NCBI GenBank assembly: GCA_002189035.1
Contig: NEEC01000026.1
Location: 310,001-374,000, forward strand
Direction: 5' to 3'
DNA length: 64,000 bases
Origin: Utricularia gibba
Taxonomy: Eukaryota > Streptophyta > Magnoliopsida > Lamiales > Lentibulariaceae
In this document: positions 47,622 through 58,512 of the stretch, piece by piece
Numbering within the stretch: position 1 is the stretch's first letter
How the letters are laid out: each line of letters starts with the position of its first letter
Position numbers and translations under genes: made by a program
Notes under the pieces: model-generated
What the model was told of the DNA's origin: nothing
Seen by the model: the letters and a program-made list of their open reading frames with translations, nothing else
Database searches by the model: none

Positions 47622-49157
47622 AAGTTAATATAGATGAAGTAATATCTTTTGTGTAAAATGTAAAGCATGTTTCCGGATTTAGAAGCGATTTCTTTGGTGA
47701 GTCATCAATCAACAATGTATTCATTATATTGTAACGATAGTTGAACATTGTACCATCATCCCAAATATGTCGTAGGTCTTTAAATTTGATGGTGCTGAAG
47801 CTCCCGTCAATGCATATTCTGGTGTCATTACATTGACTTATCCCCAAAAAAATACAAGCTTTCGATGACTGCAATTTGCCATAATATAGTCGATTATTTT
47901 ATGTACGAGTGCACTACAGAGAAATAAAGTAATGAATATTTTAAAGTAATAGAAGGAAGGAGTACAAAGTTATGAGCATATGAACTTACTCTCTCCGTGA
48001 GGACCAAAATGCAACATCGAATGTTTCCATGTACCAATCTAGAAATTTGATACAATTTGGTCTGAGATAAACTACAATGAAAAACATACATCATTATTAT
48101 ACATATAATTAGAGTAGATCAATTTATTATGCTACTTACTTGCTCGATACTCAATGATGCAATTTGGTCTTCCAGCCGCTCGTCCTTTGTCCATAAACAC
48201 GACATCAGCAAGTACACCATTAACATCAAGGATGATCGATTTCATAGGTGTTGCAGCATCGATATCTTGAGGAATGAACGTCGGGTGTCTTGTTTCATAT
48301 TGGTAGATAGTGTCCCTTAGTTATGCAATTTCATTTCTAGTTGCTTCGAGCTCCAAACGCATCTAGATAATATCATTGTCATTCATTGTTGAGGGGCAGA
48401 CGAACCGACTGTCTTTTCCTCCTGTTCTTCTGGTCGAGTATGCATCTTACGAGGAGTGCCACACCATATATGGATTGATCCTCTAAGATTTGCAACGAGT
48501 GGCTCAATATCTACCCATCACATATCTTTTGCTACTACCAATGTTCCAAGACACTCTTTGTGCTCTTCATCCAATGGTTGCACACCTTACAATATACAAT
48601 ATACACATTCATTAATAGAAAATAAGAGAAAATTAATCAAATCACAAGATATTTACCAAAAAATAATCTTACAATTGGTCTTCCAATATTTGATTAGGTC
48701 GATAATTGCCTAGGTATCCTAATCATCAAATCTTCGAGTAGAGTAATTCATACGAAACTAGTCCACCAATCTCCATATGAGTCTTGTAAACCTGTGACAA
48801 TTTTAATTTTTGCCTTGGATGATATTGTAAAGTGATTCTTGTGGGCAACTTTGGAACACTTTACAATGCCAAACAATGCACTAACACTAAGCATAACTTC
48901 ATAAATGTAATAATATTACTGATGGAAGGTAGTGTTAAATGAGATAGTGAAACATGCACTAAACGAAGTACCGATTGGATAAAATGATGAATTGGTAATC
49001 TCAACCCACATTTGAAATGTTCGATACTCACAGCAAAAGCACAATCTCCAACATGCTTGGGTGATTCATCTGAAATTTGTTCTCCATCTTCCTTGTCTGA
49101 TATTACTAAATTTTCTGGCACCATATATCGCTGTTTGATTTTTTCTCCAATAGTCAT
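47557..49157 (-). pseudogene. Chimeric gene: gypsy-type transposon domain plus captured FCP1-like phosphatase
   Basis: On the minus strand, the start MTIGEKIKQRYMVPENLVIS at 49157 leads to FKCGLRLPIHHFIQSVL and, near 48830-48740, ISSKAKIKIVTGLQDSYGDWW. Both resemble plant putative gypsy-type transposase proteins. After a MNDNDII and coiled RLELEATRNEIA region (48388-48320) comes a HAD/FCP1-like domain: SIILDVNGVLADVVF (48243-48200), RPNCIKFLDWYMETFDVAFW and SSR (about 48050-48000), then ACIFLGISQCNDTRICIDGS, IKFKDLRHIWDDG and MNTLLIDDSPKKSLLNP (47855-47690). These fit, in order, the plant FCP1/NIF-like family (LDVNGLL, RPF...WSSR, NTLLLDDSPYKALLNP). There are two in-frame stops before the DVN motif and exon joins that do not splice cleanly. 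Probably a decayed captured host gene. Confidence 0.75.
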
Positions 49158-49639
49158 CTATTATACGAATGGTATAAATGTAAATATATAACATCAATAC
49201 TATGCATAAACTAACATATTAATCCACAAAAACATGAACATACAAATTGATATAATAAAAAAAGGTCAATTGGATATAGACATTCACTTCAAAAAGTAAC
49301 AATAATATTTTGTGTAATTTAATTAGAAAAGTGGCTCGGATTTGATGAAAATACCTGAATTAAATTCGTAAACTCACAAAAATGCATTGTATACAAGATA
49401 AAGATAATATAAATAATAAGGGTGAATTTAATACCTTGATAGAATTTGTAGAAATAGCCTAAAGAAAATTAAGATAGGGAAACCCTTTTATACCATGGTG
49501 AAGATGAAGAAAAAGAAGAGAAGAGGGGACCGAAGAAGAGAAATACAGTGGAAGAGAGAAAGAAGCGAGAGGTTGTAGGAACATTTAATAGGGTAGGTGT
49601 GTTTTACTTATGTTTAATGAATAAAAAAATTAATTTATG

Positions 49640-49945
49640 CTTGGAATCCTAGACGTTGCTTGTTACACACAAGTGATGCCTAGAGATATTTGGGCGTCAC
49701 CTATTGCACATAAGTGGCGTCCAAGGCTACTATTCAGATGCTATTAATGACAGATACACAATGTAAGCAGCAATCCAGGATATCTTGACGTCACTTATAT
49801 GACATAAACAGGGCCCTGGATGTCTATGAACGCTGCTTGTATGTACAATGCCCATGGCTGTCTGGGCATTGCTTGTGACATATAAGCAGTGCCCAAGATG
49901 TTGTGGACATTGCTTGGTACATATAAGAAGCGCCCAGATAATAGC
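49640..49945. repeat. Array of imperfect palindromes (GGGC-TTGCTT / AAGCAG-GCCC)
   Basis: The motif T(G/A)GGC(A/G)(T)TGCTTGT...ACATAAGCAG(T/C)GCCCA occurs several times, the clearest being GGGCATTGCTTGTGACATAT followed by AAGCAGTGCCC at 49862-49893. Units of about 36-40 bp are joined by AAGATGT or GGATGTCT linkers. It lies between the chimeric gene and the MULE transposase, upstream of the former. Confidence 0.7.
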
Positions 49946-49947
49946 CA

Positions 49948-50165
49948 TGTTTGGTTTTGCCTAGTACTTATAATTCACATCCAAGTCTCATTGTAAAAAT
50001 GAAAAATAGAATTGTGTTGTCTATTCGTACTAAGTTTGATATGATTTTATGACATTACTCCAGAATAATGAATCCACTCATGCTAGACATATAGGTTACA
50101 TAGAAATGTTCATTTTTTATGTCTAGAAAAAAAACTCTTTACCCTATCAAACATAGATTTTTTAC
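49948..50165. mobile_element. Possible small MITE
   Basis: GCCATGTTTGGTTTTGCC at the left and CCCTATCAAACATAGATT at the right form a weak inverted pair (C-ATGTTTG). No clear target duplication was seen. Confidence 0.3.
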
Positions 50166-50239
50166 CGTGCTCGATTGATGCGGTAGAGAAACTGGTCTCA
50201 TAGCTAGCATAGTCCCATCGTACAGTGGGACAATGTACC

Positions 50240-53200
50240 GATGATTTCAATAGCTCATCTTTTTTACCTCAGTCCAGTTGAGATGATGTGTGAAATGATG
50301 CCCGATATGTAGAGTGTGGATATTCTTGGCTAGATTCTGTTGCAAGATTCTGATCACGTCGGCCTCTGGTTCGTGTAGATTTTTGTGCTTGGTAATCCAT
50401 TGGCATTGCAAATCGAGTTGATCAAGGCCTGCCTCCACATACTTCCTTTTTCCAGGCAGGATCATGCACTAATGAAAATGACGTCGGTGGCCATTTATCT
50501 TCTGATCCTAGTGGTTGAAATTGCCTAATCTAGTGATCAAGATGTAACATCAAATTGATGACATCCCTGTGATCAATGTTCACCATTCGTCATGCCTATA
50601 CACATTGAATTACAAGTAAAAAGGATATACATATGAGTATATATAATGAAAGTAGTTGATCATAAATACCTGTTCTGCATGAGAACACGGTATGCCGAAA
50701 TTCTGCCACTTTCTACACTCACATGTGCCTTGAGCAACCATGACAATGAGTTTCTTTTGTTTTCCATTTTTCCTGCGTGTAGTAATCAAAATCTTTTTTG
50801 TGCATAATCAACTACCTTTATTGATGCATGAAGAATTGGTTTATCCCAACACGCATATAGCTTGTGCGATTGATCAACAAAACCAATGTGTCGATACATT
50901 TTTATATCTTGTTGAGAAGTAGTGCTCACATTGTACAAACGTTGCCTATATATATAAAAACCAAAATAAGATATGTAAATGCAACTTTTTATATTTTTCT
51001 AGTATTGTCTCACTCACCTGTGCCAATGCGCATTGGGGTAGATGTCTTGCTCTCTTTAATATTCCATTCATACCTTGATATTCCATTCATAGCTAAGTGT
51101 TTAGCCACTCATGAAAAGGGAAAGCAAAACGTTTTTATAGCATATCCTAAGCAATATTCTGGTTTCAAAGTTAAACAACAAGCAATGTATAACATAAATA
51201 GAAAAGACAAATTGTTCAAGCAGTAAATCTAAAACTAGTCTTAGCTAGGAACAGTATGTATCAAGAACGAAAGTAAATCTTCAAAGAAAACTTGTTCTTT
51301 AGGGTCGTCATCCCCTTCTTCTTCTACCCCATAAAAATCTCTAGAAAACATGTCGTGAGTATTCAATGGGGGAGATCTATCTTCTCTCTCTACTTTTTCC
51401 CCTTTTTGTCCAAAATCTCCCTTTTTCTTCTTCCTTGGATTTTGTATATACTTCTTTTCAGACTTCTGCCTCATCCTCTGCCACTACACTGTTCATATTC
51501 GGCTCCTTGGGATTTATGTTGCGACCTGCACTACATTGCTCAAAAAAAAATATTAGAGTAGATTTAGTCCCAACTAAGACTAAAATGACATGACTACGGT
51601 ACTATATGCAAAAATATGGAACTAAGTAGTAAAACTGGATTTTTGTAGCACAATATGAGTAATTTCCATGTACTCCATCACAAAAAAATATGTGTTATCA
51701 TACCTTCAACATGATTTGTTGTTAGCATACCATACCTATATGATAGTTATTGTTGTCGGTCAAAATTGCATGGTTAATATGTAACTACTAGTAAACATGC
51801 CTTACTCCTCCATTGTGCGACAATGTTAATGATTTAGGTTGTAACTTATTTAAATAATCCCATGCTTTTGGATGAATTGTATAAATTTCTCCCATGCACA
51901 ACCTCCATTTACTTACCGACGTTGCATACATGGCTTTCATAAATAGTTGCCTCATCTGTGGATATTTTCCATATTTTTCAAGAAAATTAGATTGTAAATG
52001 ACATATGCAATGACGATGTAAAACTCCATATTTAGACATGAATGCTCTTACTTTGGATGCTCCGTTCTCTATAGAAGGATATCGATCTGATATAACACAA
52101 CATGCTCTATTACCAAAAACATGTTGCTTCAATAGTTGAATAAACCAACACCAAGATTCATCATTTTCACATTCCACAACTGCAAAGGCGATGGGCAGAA
52201 GAAGACTAGAGGCATCCTTAGTTACAGCAATCAATAGCTTGTGAGAATATTGTGAATAGAGATGAGTAGCATCCATAGTGATTACCGGTTGACACCAACG
52301 GAATGCCTGAATACATTTTCCAAAAGACCAAAAACATACTGTAATATCTTTGTGTCACTAATTTTTGGATGCCTGTGTTGGTACCCTACAACAAAGGAAG
52401 GAGGCATACAGATGACTCCCATGTCCCATAAACAACTTCATATCCTTTTTGCAAGTTGTACCATGCTCGATAATATGAGATATCCTGATTTCTCTTTAAT
52501 CACCTGTTGAATAACTTTGTCTTTGGTACCAATATCGACTTCAAGAAAAGGTCTTGTGCATTCCGTGATGTATAATGAAGTAATATTTCGTTGGGATAAT
52601 GATTGTGATCCAAGACTTGTACAGGTGTGTGGCTCCTCAATACCTGTTATTTTCCAAATTGCATCACGTGTAAAATATGCACAACGAATCCTCCATTTTC
52701 ATCCCTTCTCCTTCATCTTATAGCAATGATATTCAACATACATCTCCTATTGCACTTTATATGATTTAAATTCACGATCAATTTTGAGACTGTATTCCAC
52801 AACATCATCATTGAAGGCCTCCTTTGATGAAAATTCTTGATATTTAAAGAATGGATAGGGCACTAAGCTAATGGGATCTAAGATTTCTCCAGAATGTTGA
52901 TCTTCATCTAGTATGGCATTTCTTATAAATGCAGGAGGTGCCTAAAGTGTATCATCAATATTAATTGTAGAATTATGTTCCCCTTCTTCTTATTCATTTA
53001 TCTCCTCACCTTCATCGATAGGCTCATTGCCTTGTATATCATAGTCGCTATCGCAGTCTTGCAAATCATCACGTAGAATGTCATTGGTCGCCAATTCATC
53101 ATGAATATCATCCTCGTGTAAATCAACATCACACCCCATATTTCGCACTTCCTTTGGAACTTGATCCATGAAAACATCAAATCCCATCTGTACATGGGTC

Positions 53201-53400
53201 GGATTGAAAGTATACAATAAATCATAATCGGAGGTAATACCTAGAATTCGTGTACACCTAGAAGACGAGTCATAAAATTGAACTCTTATTTGGATATCAA
53301 AATGTGTCGGATCTACATCACATACTGAACATAATTCATCTCGTAGACAATTCAACGACATCATACTATCGAAGCTTCAAATGTAGAGTGGTGGCATATC
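50240..53400 (-). pseudogene. MULE transposase (MURA-type) with SWIM zinc motif
   Basis: The minus-strand start region MMSLNCLRDELCSVCDVDPT at 53364 and acidic N-terminal part end in a stop at 52990. Then comes the zinc/DNA-binding region with IWKITGIEEPHTCTSLGSQS (52660-52600). The catalytic core follows: RWCQPVITMDATHLYSQYSH, LLLPIAFAVVECENDESWCW, CVISDRYPSI and HRHCICHLQSNFLEKYGKYP, stop at 51788. The SWIM motif CECRKWQNFGIPCSHA is at about 50735-50675. Two catalytic aspartates (MDATH, ISDRY) are visible. In-frame stops and an inserted repeat (51240-51705) between core and SWIM show the gene is dead, though its layout is that of a typical autonomous MULE. Confidence 0.88.
51240..51705 (-). 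repeat. Dispersed repeat inside the MULE transposase region
   Basis: Related to 23600-24010. On the minus strand its outer end reads TGATAACACATATTTTTTTG, LTR-like. It sits between the transposase core and the SWIM exon. Its other end is not resolved. Confidence 0.45.
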
Positions 53401-53899
53401 ATATGCTCTATAATCTTTGGGATACACAATCATATTATCTCCGTAAAAGATTTGACAATGATGGTTGTTGGATCCATCTTCTAACCTCCCAGAACGAAAA
53501 GGAACTTTGGAATGAAATGAGACGAATGACAATGTGTGTGTCCATGATTCATAGAGGAATAATGCATTTGTGATGATGGGTAGCACATGTTATGTTACGT
53601 AGGGTAGTGATATTAAGTCATTTGGTGTATTTTTTAATGCGTGGTGCCTATGCTTTATCTTTACTTTACTTCACTTTTTTCTTTATATAACATCATAGTT
53701 TCAAATAACTGATGACATGGTCAATGATGTACACTACATTCTATATTGTCAAAGAACATCTTTGAGTATTACTTAGATGAATATTTTTTGTATAACATGT
53801 TCTAAACAATGAAAATTGATGTGTTTAAGTGCTCTTACATATGCATAACTGCTTAGAGAGAAAATGATTGGAATCACATAGGTAATATGTTCATTTATC

Positions 53900-56280
53900 A
53901 TCATGTATTCATTGCCATAAAATGATTGGAATCACATGTGCAAAGGCTAAACAAGTGAAATACGGGAGTGTACACGGAAGCCATCGGATCTTAAGAGTGC
54001 ATCATTTAGCACCCAACTATATGTAGCAGACCCCTCCCACTCAGCAAGCACATATATAAATTTCATGTTTTCATCACATACACTCAACACGTTGGTGGAT
54101 ATCACACCCTTTCGATTTCTGTACCTTGCAGCTTTACATTTCTTGACCCATATACCGATCTATGTACCATCTATGGCCCCAACACAATTCTACAAATGCA
54201 CAATCAATTTTACATATATTCTTAAAAACATGTAAGAAAGGTGTATCTACCTTGAAGTGCTTGAACTTTCCTTCGGATGCACGTTCCCAAGCAACTTCTA
54301 GGGTCTCTAAGAGTACCTCATGAAGGCAAAGGACTGCATGCAACACCTTTTGAAAGCACCAAGACTGTTGGGTCTCTCGTAGACATTGTATGTCTCAAAA
54401 GCAGCGAATTTTAAAATTTTTGAGAAACCCCAAACGCAGATCTTGGAATACGGTATACATCAGACGAAGGGATGTTCAAAATACCTTTCAAATGACTTCG
54501 TTGTTCATCAACCACCAATAGCAGACGGCCTCTATGGTATCCACATGTGGAGCACTCCGTCGATAACCTTCTCAAGGCTCTTGAATGCTGGTCGAATTTC
54601 TCAAGTGCTAGTAGAGAAAAATGCCTCCTTGTGGATCAGTCTCAAAGAGCACGAAGACCCTTTGGAGCAAATCTCAAGGTCTAAATCTTTTTTATAGATA
54701 TTTTGTGACATATCAAATCATATCTATATGAGATCTTTTATTTTGAGTTTAATTAATATTAATCTCAAAATAACTCTCTATTTAATTTATCCACCTTACC
54801 AATTACATCTCATGTAATTGTGTCATTCTATTTTATATCGATAAGTGACTCCACTGTTGTGTGTGACCCTATAGGTTTCTTCAATCAAGGCCGTAATAAT
54901 GGATTTATTAATTAACTCTAAATTAATCAAATCCATCATTATCGATCATGAATGATGTCTAGCAACATATCATGATCCCCAAGATTAAAGAATAATCACG
55001 TGAACTGATTGAGCCCTTCTATGACAGCCACCATGCAATGAACAGCTTTCATCATACTTATATTTCATTCGATATCAGAACATGGGTGTGTGTCTTTCTG
55101 ATATATCGAACTTATAATTGCATTCAAGCACTAACACTCAATGACCTACTCAAACAATTCGAGTGTCATTACCCTAGGCCCAGGACTTACTGTTAGGCTT
55201 TGATGCAATTACTTGAGATATGATCTCATCGCTAACATGAGTGATGAATCCTTTATTGATCAATCAACTATCTCCAACCTTAAGGAGTCACATACCTACC
55301 CATCCATACTAGGCAAGCCATGGTTAGGCTCCCATTAATAATGAGCGAAAATGTGAGCTTAAGATCAAGATAACTTTGTTGACCTTAGGTCTAAGCTTAC
55401 TTGCACGGCTTTCATATTCGAGATCTTGCTACTAACACTGGGTTAGCTTCCCATAGTAGCATCTCGAAGATGAGTCATCCAGTGAATTGATTCTCTAATC
55501 GACACCCACACATAGGTTCTAGTAATCTCATTACATCAATTGTGAGAACCATTGCGTAAATAGTTTAGGGAACTCAATGTGTGCTAGCTTATCCGTATTT
55601 GTGATATCTTCATTTCACAAACACTCTAGCTAGGGAGTTTTTGACTTGAGCATGAGTGCTTGAAGAATCTCACATTATGATCTCATCATAATTTCTATAG
55701 CACATAGATCAAGTAGAGAATTTTATCAATGATATAAATTTGATCACAATTCAAAGTAAATATCATAAGATAAGATCTGCCAATGAGTTGATTGTCTCTA
55801 GAACATATACACTAACAAAGACATAGTCTTGGTGCTCCACCTATAAACATGCTTCTGCACCCGAATTTTTTTATGGTGACCTAATATTTCTAAAAACATG
55901 CAAACCATCTCCATAACTATAACATATTTTCCAGCCTTTAAACTAGAATGATTTTCTAACAGACTGCATAAAATACAGAAGGCATCTCAGCTGATTCTCA
56001 AGTTCTCAATGGATGCGATGTTCACATCACTTACCAACCTACTAATATACTCAACTTGTTTAGTAATCTTGTCTGTAAGGGAATACCTGTGTCTCACCCT
56101 ATATCCCCTACGGTAATTTTTCCAATATAAGTATATTAACACATCCATCCCAACCAAGTATTTGGTTAATACTACCACATCCGCACTCAAGATGACATGA
56201 CCTCCATGGAAAAATCCATGTCCCCTCAACAATAGCAAAAATCGAGCAAAATAAATCCACACACACATAGCACAACTAAT
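53900..56280 (-). pseudogene. PIF/Harbinger (ALP1-like) transposase, split by a copia solo LTR
   Basis: The minus strand reads KITKQVEYISRLVSDVNIAS, then FCILCSLLENHSSLKAGKYV and CMFLEILGHHKKIRVQKHVY (56080-55830). After the inserted LTR come VLHAVLCLHEVLLETLEVAW (54340-54280), an intron, NCVGAIDGT (54190-54160), RYRNRKGVISTNVLSVCDEN and FIYVLAEWEGSATYSWVLND (54130-53990). This is the order of PIF-type transposases. The first Asp (AIDGT) is kept, but the second, normally in EGSAxDSRVL, is replaced (ATYSWVL). Stops occur before FCILC and after AFMRYS-like frames. Inactive. Confidence 0.87.
54366..55817 (-). mobile_element. Copia solo LTR with 5-bp TSD AAGAC
   Basis: 1452 bp from TGTTGGGTCTCTCGTAGAC to ACATATACACTAACA, flanked by AAGAC at 54361-54365 and 55818-55822. 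It is the reverse complement of the LTR at 39963-41462 over its whole length. It interrupts the PIF transposase gene, so it is younger than that gene. Confidence 0.95.
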
Positions 56281-56479
56281 TTTGAAATTGGAAAATCACA
56301 TAACACACCCACTATGCGGTGCTGTCGTGGACAAACTCACTAAGAACAAAAAACACACTTACCGGAAGACCCACCCTTTGCGCTCAAATTGCACGTGATG
56401 CCGCCGGCAATTCATGAACCTTGCGTCTAGTTTGTAGATTTGTATTCAAATTTGGATGACGTGAGGGTAAAATTGGAAG

Positions 56480-56675
56480 CGAAGAGCCTTGTTTAGCTAA
56501 ATCAACCACCCCCCATGAGTTTAGCTAAACCCAGCTCGATGGGTTCCTGTCGGGTATATAGGCACCTAGCGGGTTTATTTTTATCCGCCTGAAACCCACG
56601 AACCAAACGTGGATTTATGTCTAAATCCACGCCACAACCCACCTAAACCACCCAACCAAATGCACCCTAAAGGAA
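56480..56675. repeat. Possible PIF/Harbinger element end
   Basis: CACCCAACCAAATGCACCC followed by TAA (about 56655-56672) looks like a PIF-type terminal repeat (GGGTGCATTTGGTTGGGT reversed) next to a 3-bp TAA target. The inner part repeats GGTTTAGCTAAAC-like strings. The matching left end was not found. Confidence 0.4.
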
Positions 56676-56679
56676 AAAG

Positions 56680-58510
56680 AGGGGCAGATCTTTACATACA
56701 AGACAATACTTTATGAGTTGAATGTGCCTCTGAAATGATTCCAATTCCAATACAAGTAGTGTATCTTGAAGAACAAGCATCTCATTATAGGAGTGGAGGA
56801 AGTAGAAAGGGAAAGGAAAAGACGTGCTAGGATGATGGGTGATACATGGTTTTTATGTGGCACTTTTGGTTGTATCAATTATTAGAAGTGACTAATGTTT
56901 GTGATATTTGCATTGTTTTATGACTTTGTTTGAAGTAGACATTTAGTGGTTTTCTTGTATTAACTATGGTTTCAATTGAAGCAATGCTTGATTAGTGATG
57001 TCTTCCTTTTTATGTTGAAACTGTATCACTCTTCCAAATTATGTTTGTTCTTGAAGAGTGCAGAAATGAAAATTGTAATAGTCATATTTTTTTTTCCGAG
57101 CGCTGTGTAGGGAATTAAGTGACGCCTAGACATCTGGAGTTGATCTCCATGCATAGATTGTAAAACTCTTCCGGATTACTACATTTCTTGAAGTGTGTGG
57201 AATAGACTTGAATTGAAAATCAAAATTGGAAAAAAAGTACCTCACTTTATTCAAGACCATTCATTTCATATACAATAATGGATTTACTCTTTGATATGTA
57301 AATTATGTACATATATTTATATAGTTTAATTAAAAGAAATTGTTTGCATTATATAATTAATTACACAAATGTTTATATAGATATATATATGTATATTAAT
57401 TACAAGAGGGCATGATTATCTTTTGTGCTCTGTAATTATTAGAGAATTCATTAGTTATCATTACATATTTATATTATTATGTAGAATACTATGTAATTAG
57501 ATAGATGAATTAATAAATTAGATTTATACTAAAAATGGCCAATTAAAAAAAATTCAGTATTTCACCTAAATACTTGTCAGAATGCATGAAAAGGCTGATT
57601 ATTTTTGAAATTGGATACAAGTGGGAGATCACCAAAAAAAGTCGTGTGATGGACGAGGTAGTGATGAAAATGGGCCCCAGGATCCCAAGACCAAAAGGCC
57701 ACCCCTCACCCTGGCCTCCCTTGGACTAGGCGGGGGCTACACGTGTCAAGTCGTGGGCAGTTGCAGTTAGGTTCAAGCCGGCTGGTGGGTGGTTGGTCGT
57801 TCCAACTGGTTCATGTCTTCTTTTATCACGCCAGCGCCTTGCACGTGGAGCCATGTGTTGCCCTCCCTGAGTCCGGCTGGGCTGGGCTGGGCTCCTCCAG
57901 CGCTCGCCATGGACATGGAATCCTTCCCTTTCTATCTCCGATTCAGGCAAGGACAGGACAGGACAGGACCCTCTCCTCTCCTGGGAGTTTCTTTTGTGTG
58001 TGTGTGTGTGCGTGTGGAAGGAAGGATTCGCTACTCGCGAGGATCAAATCCATCAACGAATTAAAGCAGGGGGGTGGTTATTCAAAACCATTACTTCCCC
58101 AATTATTAAAAATTCAAAAATAGCTGGATTCAAAGAAGCCATCAATGCGCGGCTGCGGAGCGAGAGAACATCCTTTGCACAAATTTCAGGTAATACTTCT
58201 TCCTCTCCCTCGGTTCGGCTCGGCTCGGCTCGGCAAGGGAGGACAAACCCCAACACCTTTCCTAACAATCGCGGGGCTCCTCTGTCAACACAGTCCTGCG
58301 TTGAACGCTGCCTCTTTTGCACACTCGGGGATGACCGCAACCCTGGCTTCAGCGTGATGCCAAGTCCAGATTCAGGCGAAAGTGCTCCTGGGTTTCTATT
58401 TTGGGAGTGGAAGGTGGGGGGCTTGGCTTCTGTTTCACTTAGATCTGATCCCATGCGTCTATTCTGCTTATTGTGATTGATCGGACACTGGATTCGAATT
58501 TCCGCACAAG
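56680..58510. other. MULE right end and CRK upstream region
   Basis: It includes the right TIR up to 57572 and, from about 57600, GC-richer unique DNA that is the promoter and 5' leader region of the kinase gene, with a TG microsatellite at about 57993-58015. No clear TATA box or leader intron boundaries could be fixed. Confidence 0.5.
56954..57572 (-). repeat. Right terminal inverted repeat of the MULE
   Basis: CTTGTATTAACTATGGTTTC through GCAATGCTTGATTAGTGATG, TGGAGTTGATCTCCATGCAT and CTATGTAATTAGATAGATG to CAGTATTTCACCTAAATAC. It pairs with the left repeat over about 620 bp, long for a terminal repeat but normal for MULEs. Confidence 0.88.
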
Positions 58511-58512
58511 TA

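Larger units (their letters stand above)
46863..57580 (-). mobile_element. Composite Mutator-like element (MULE) with long TIRs
   Basis: About 10.7 kb between inverted repeats of roughly 620 bp (left about 47000-47621, right about 56954-57572). A MULE transposase, a PIF-type transposase and a chimeric gene all read on the minus strand inside. The 15-bp direct repeat AATGCATGAAAAGGC lies at 46848-46862 and 57581-57595 and may be the extended target duplication; MULEs normally make 9-11 bp. On the left an extra ~137 bp separates this repeat from the TIR, so the left edge is rearranged. Confidence 0.85.

Noticed and set aside
49660-49945. CRISPR-like array
   Set aside because: Units are degenerate palindromes without unique spacers, and the DNA is plant nuclear.
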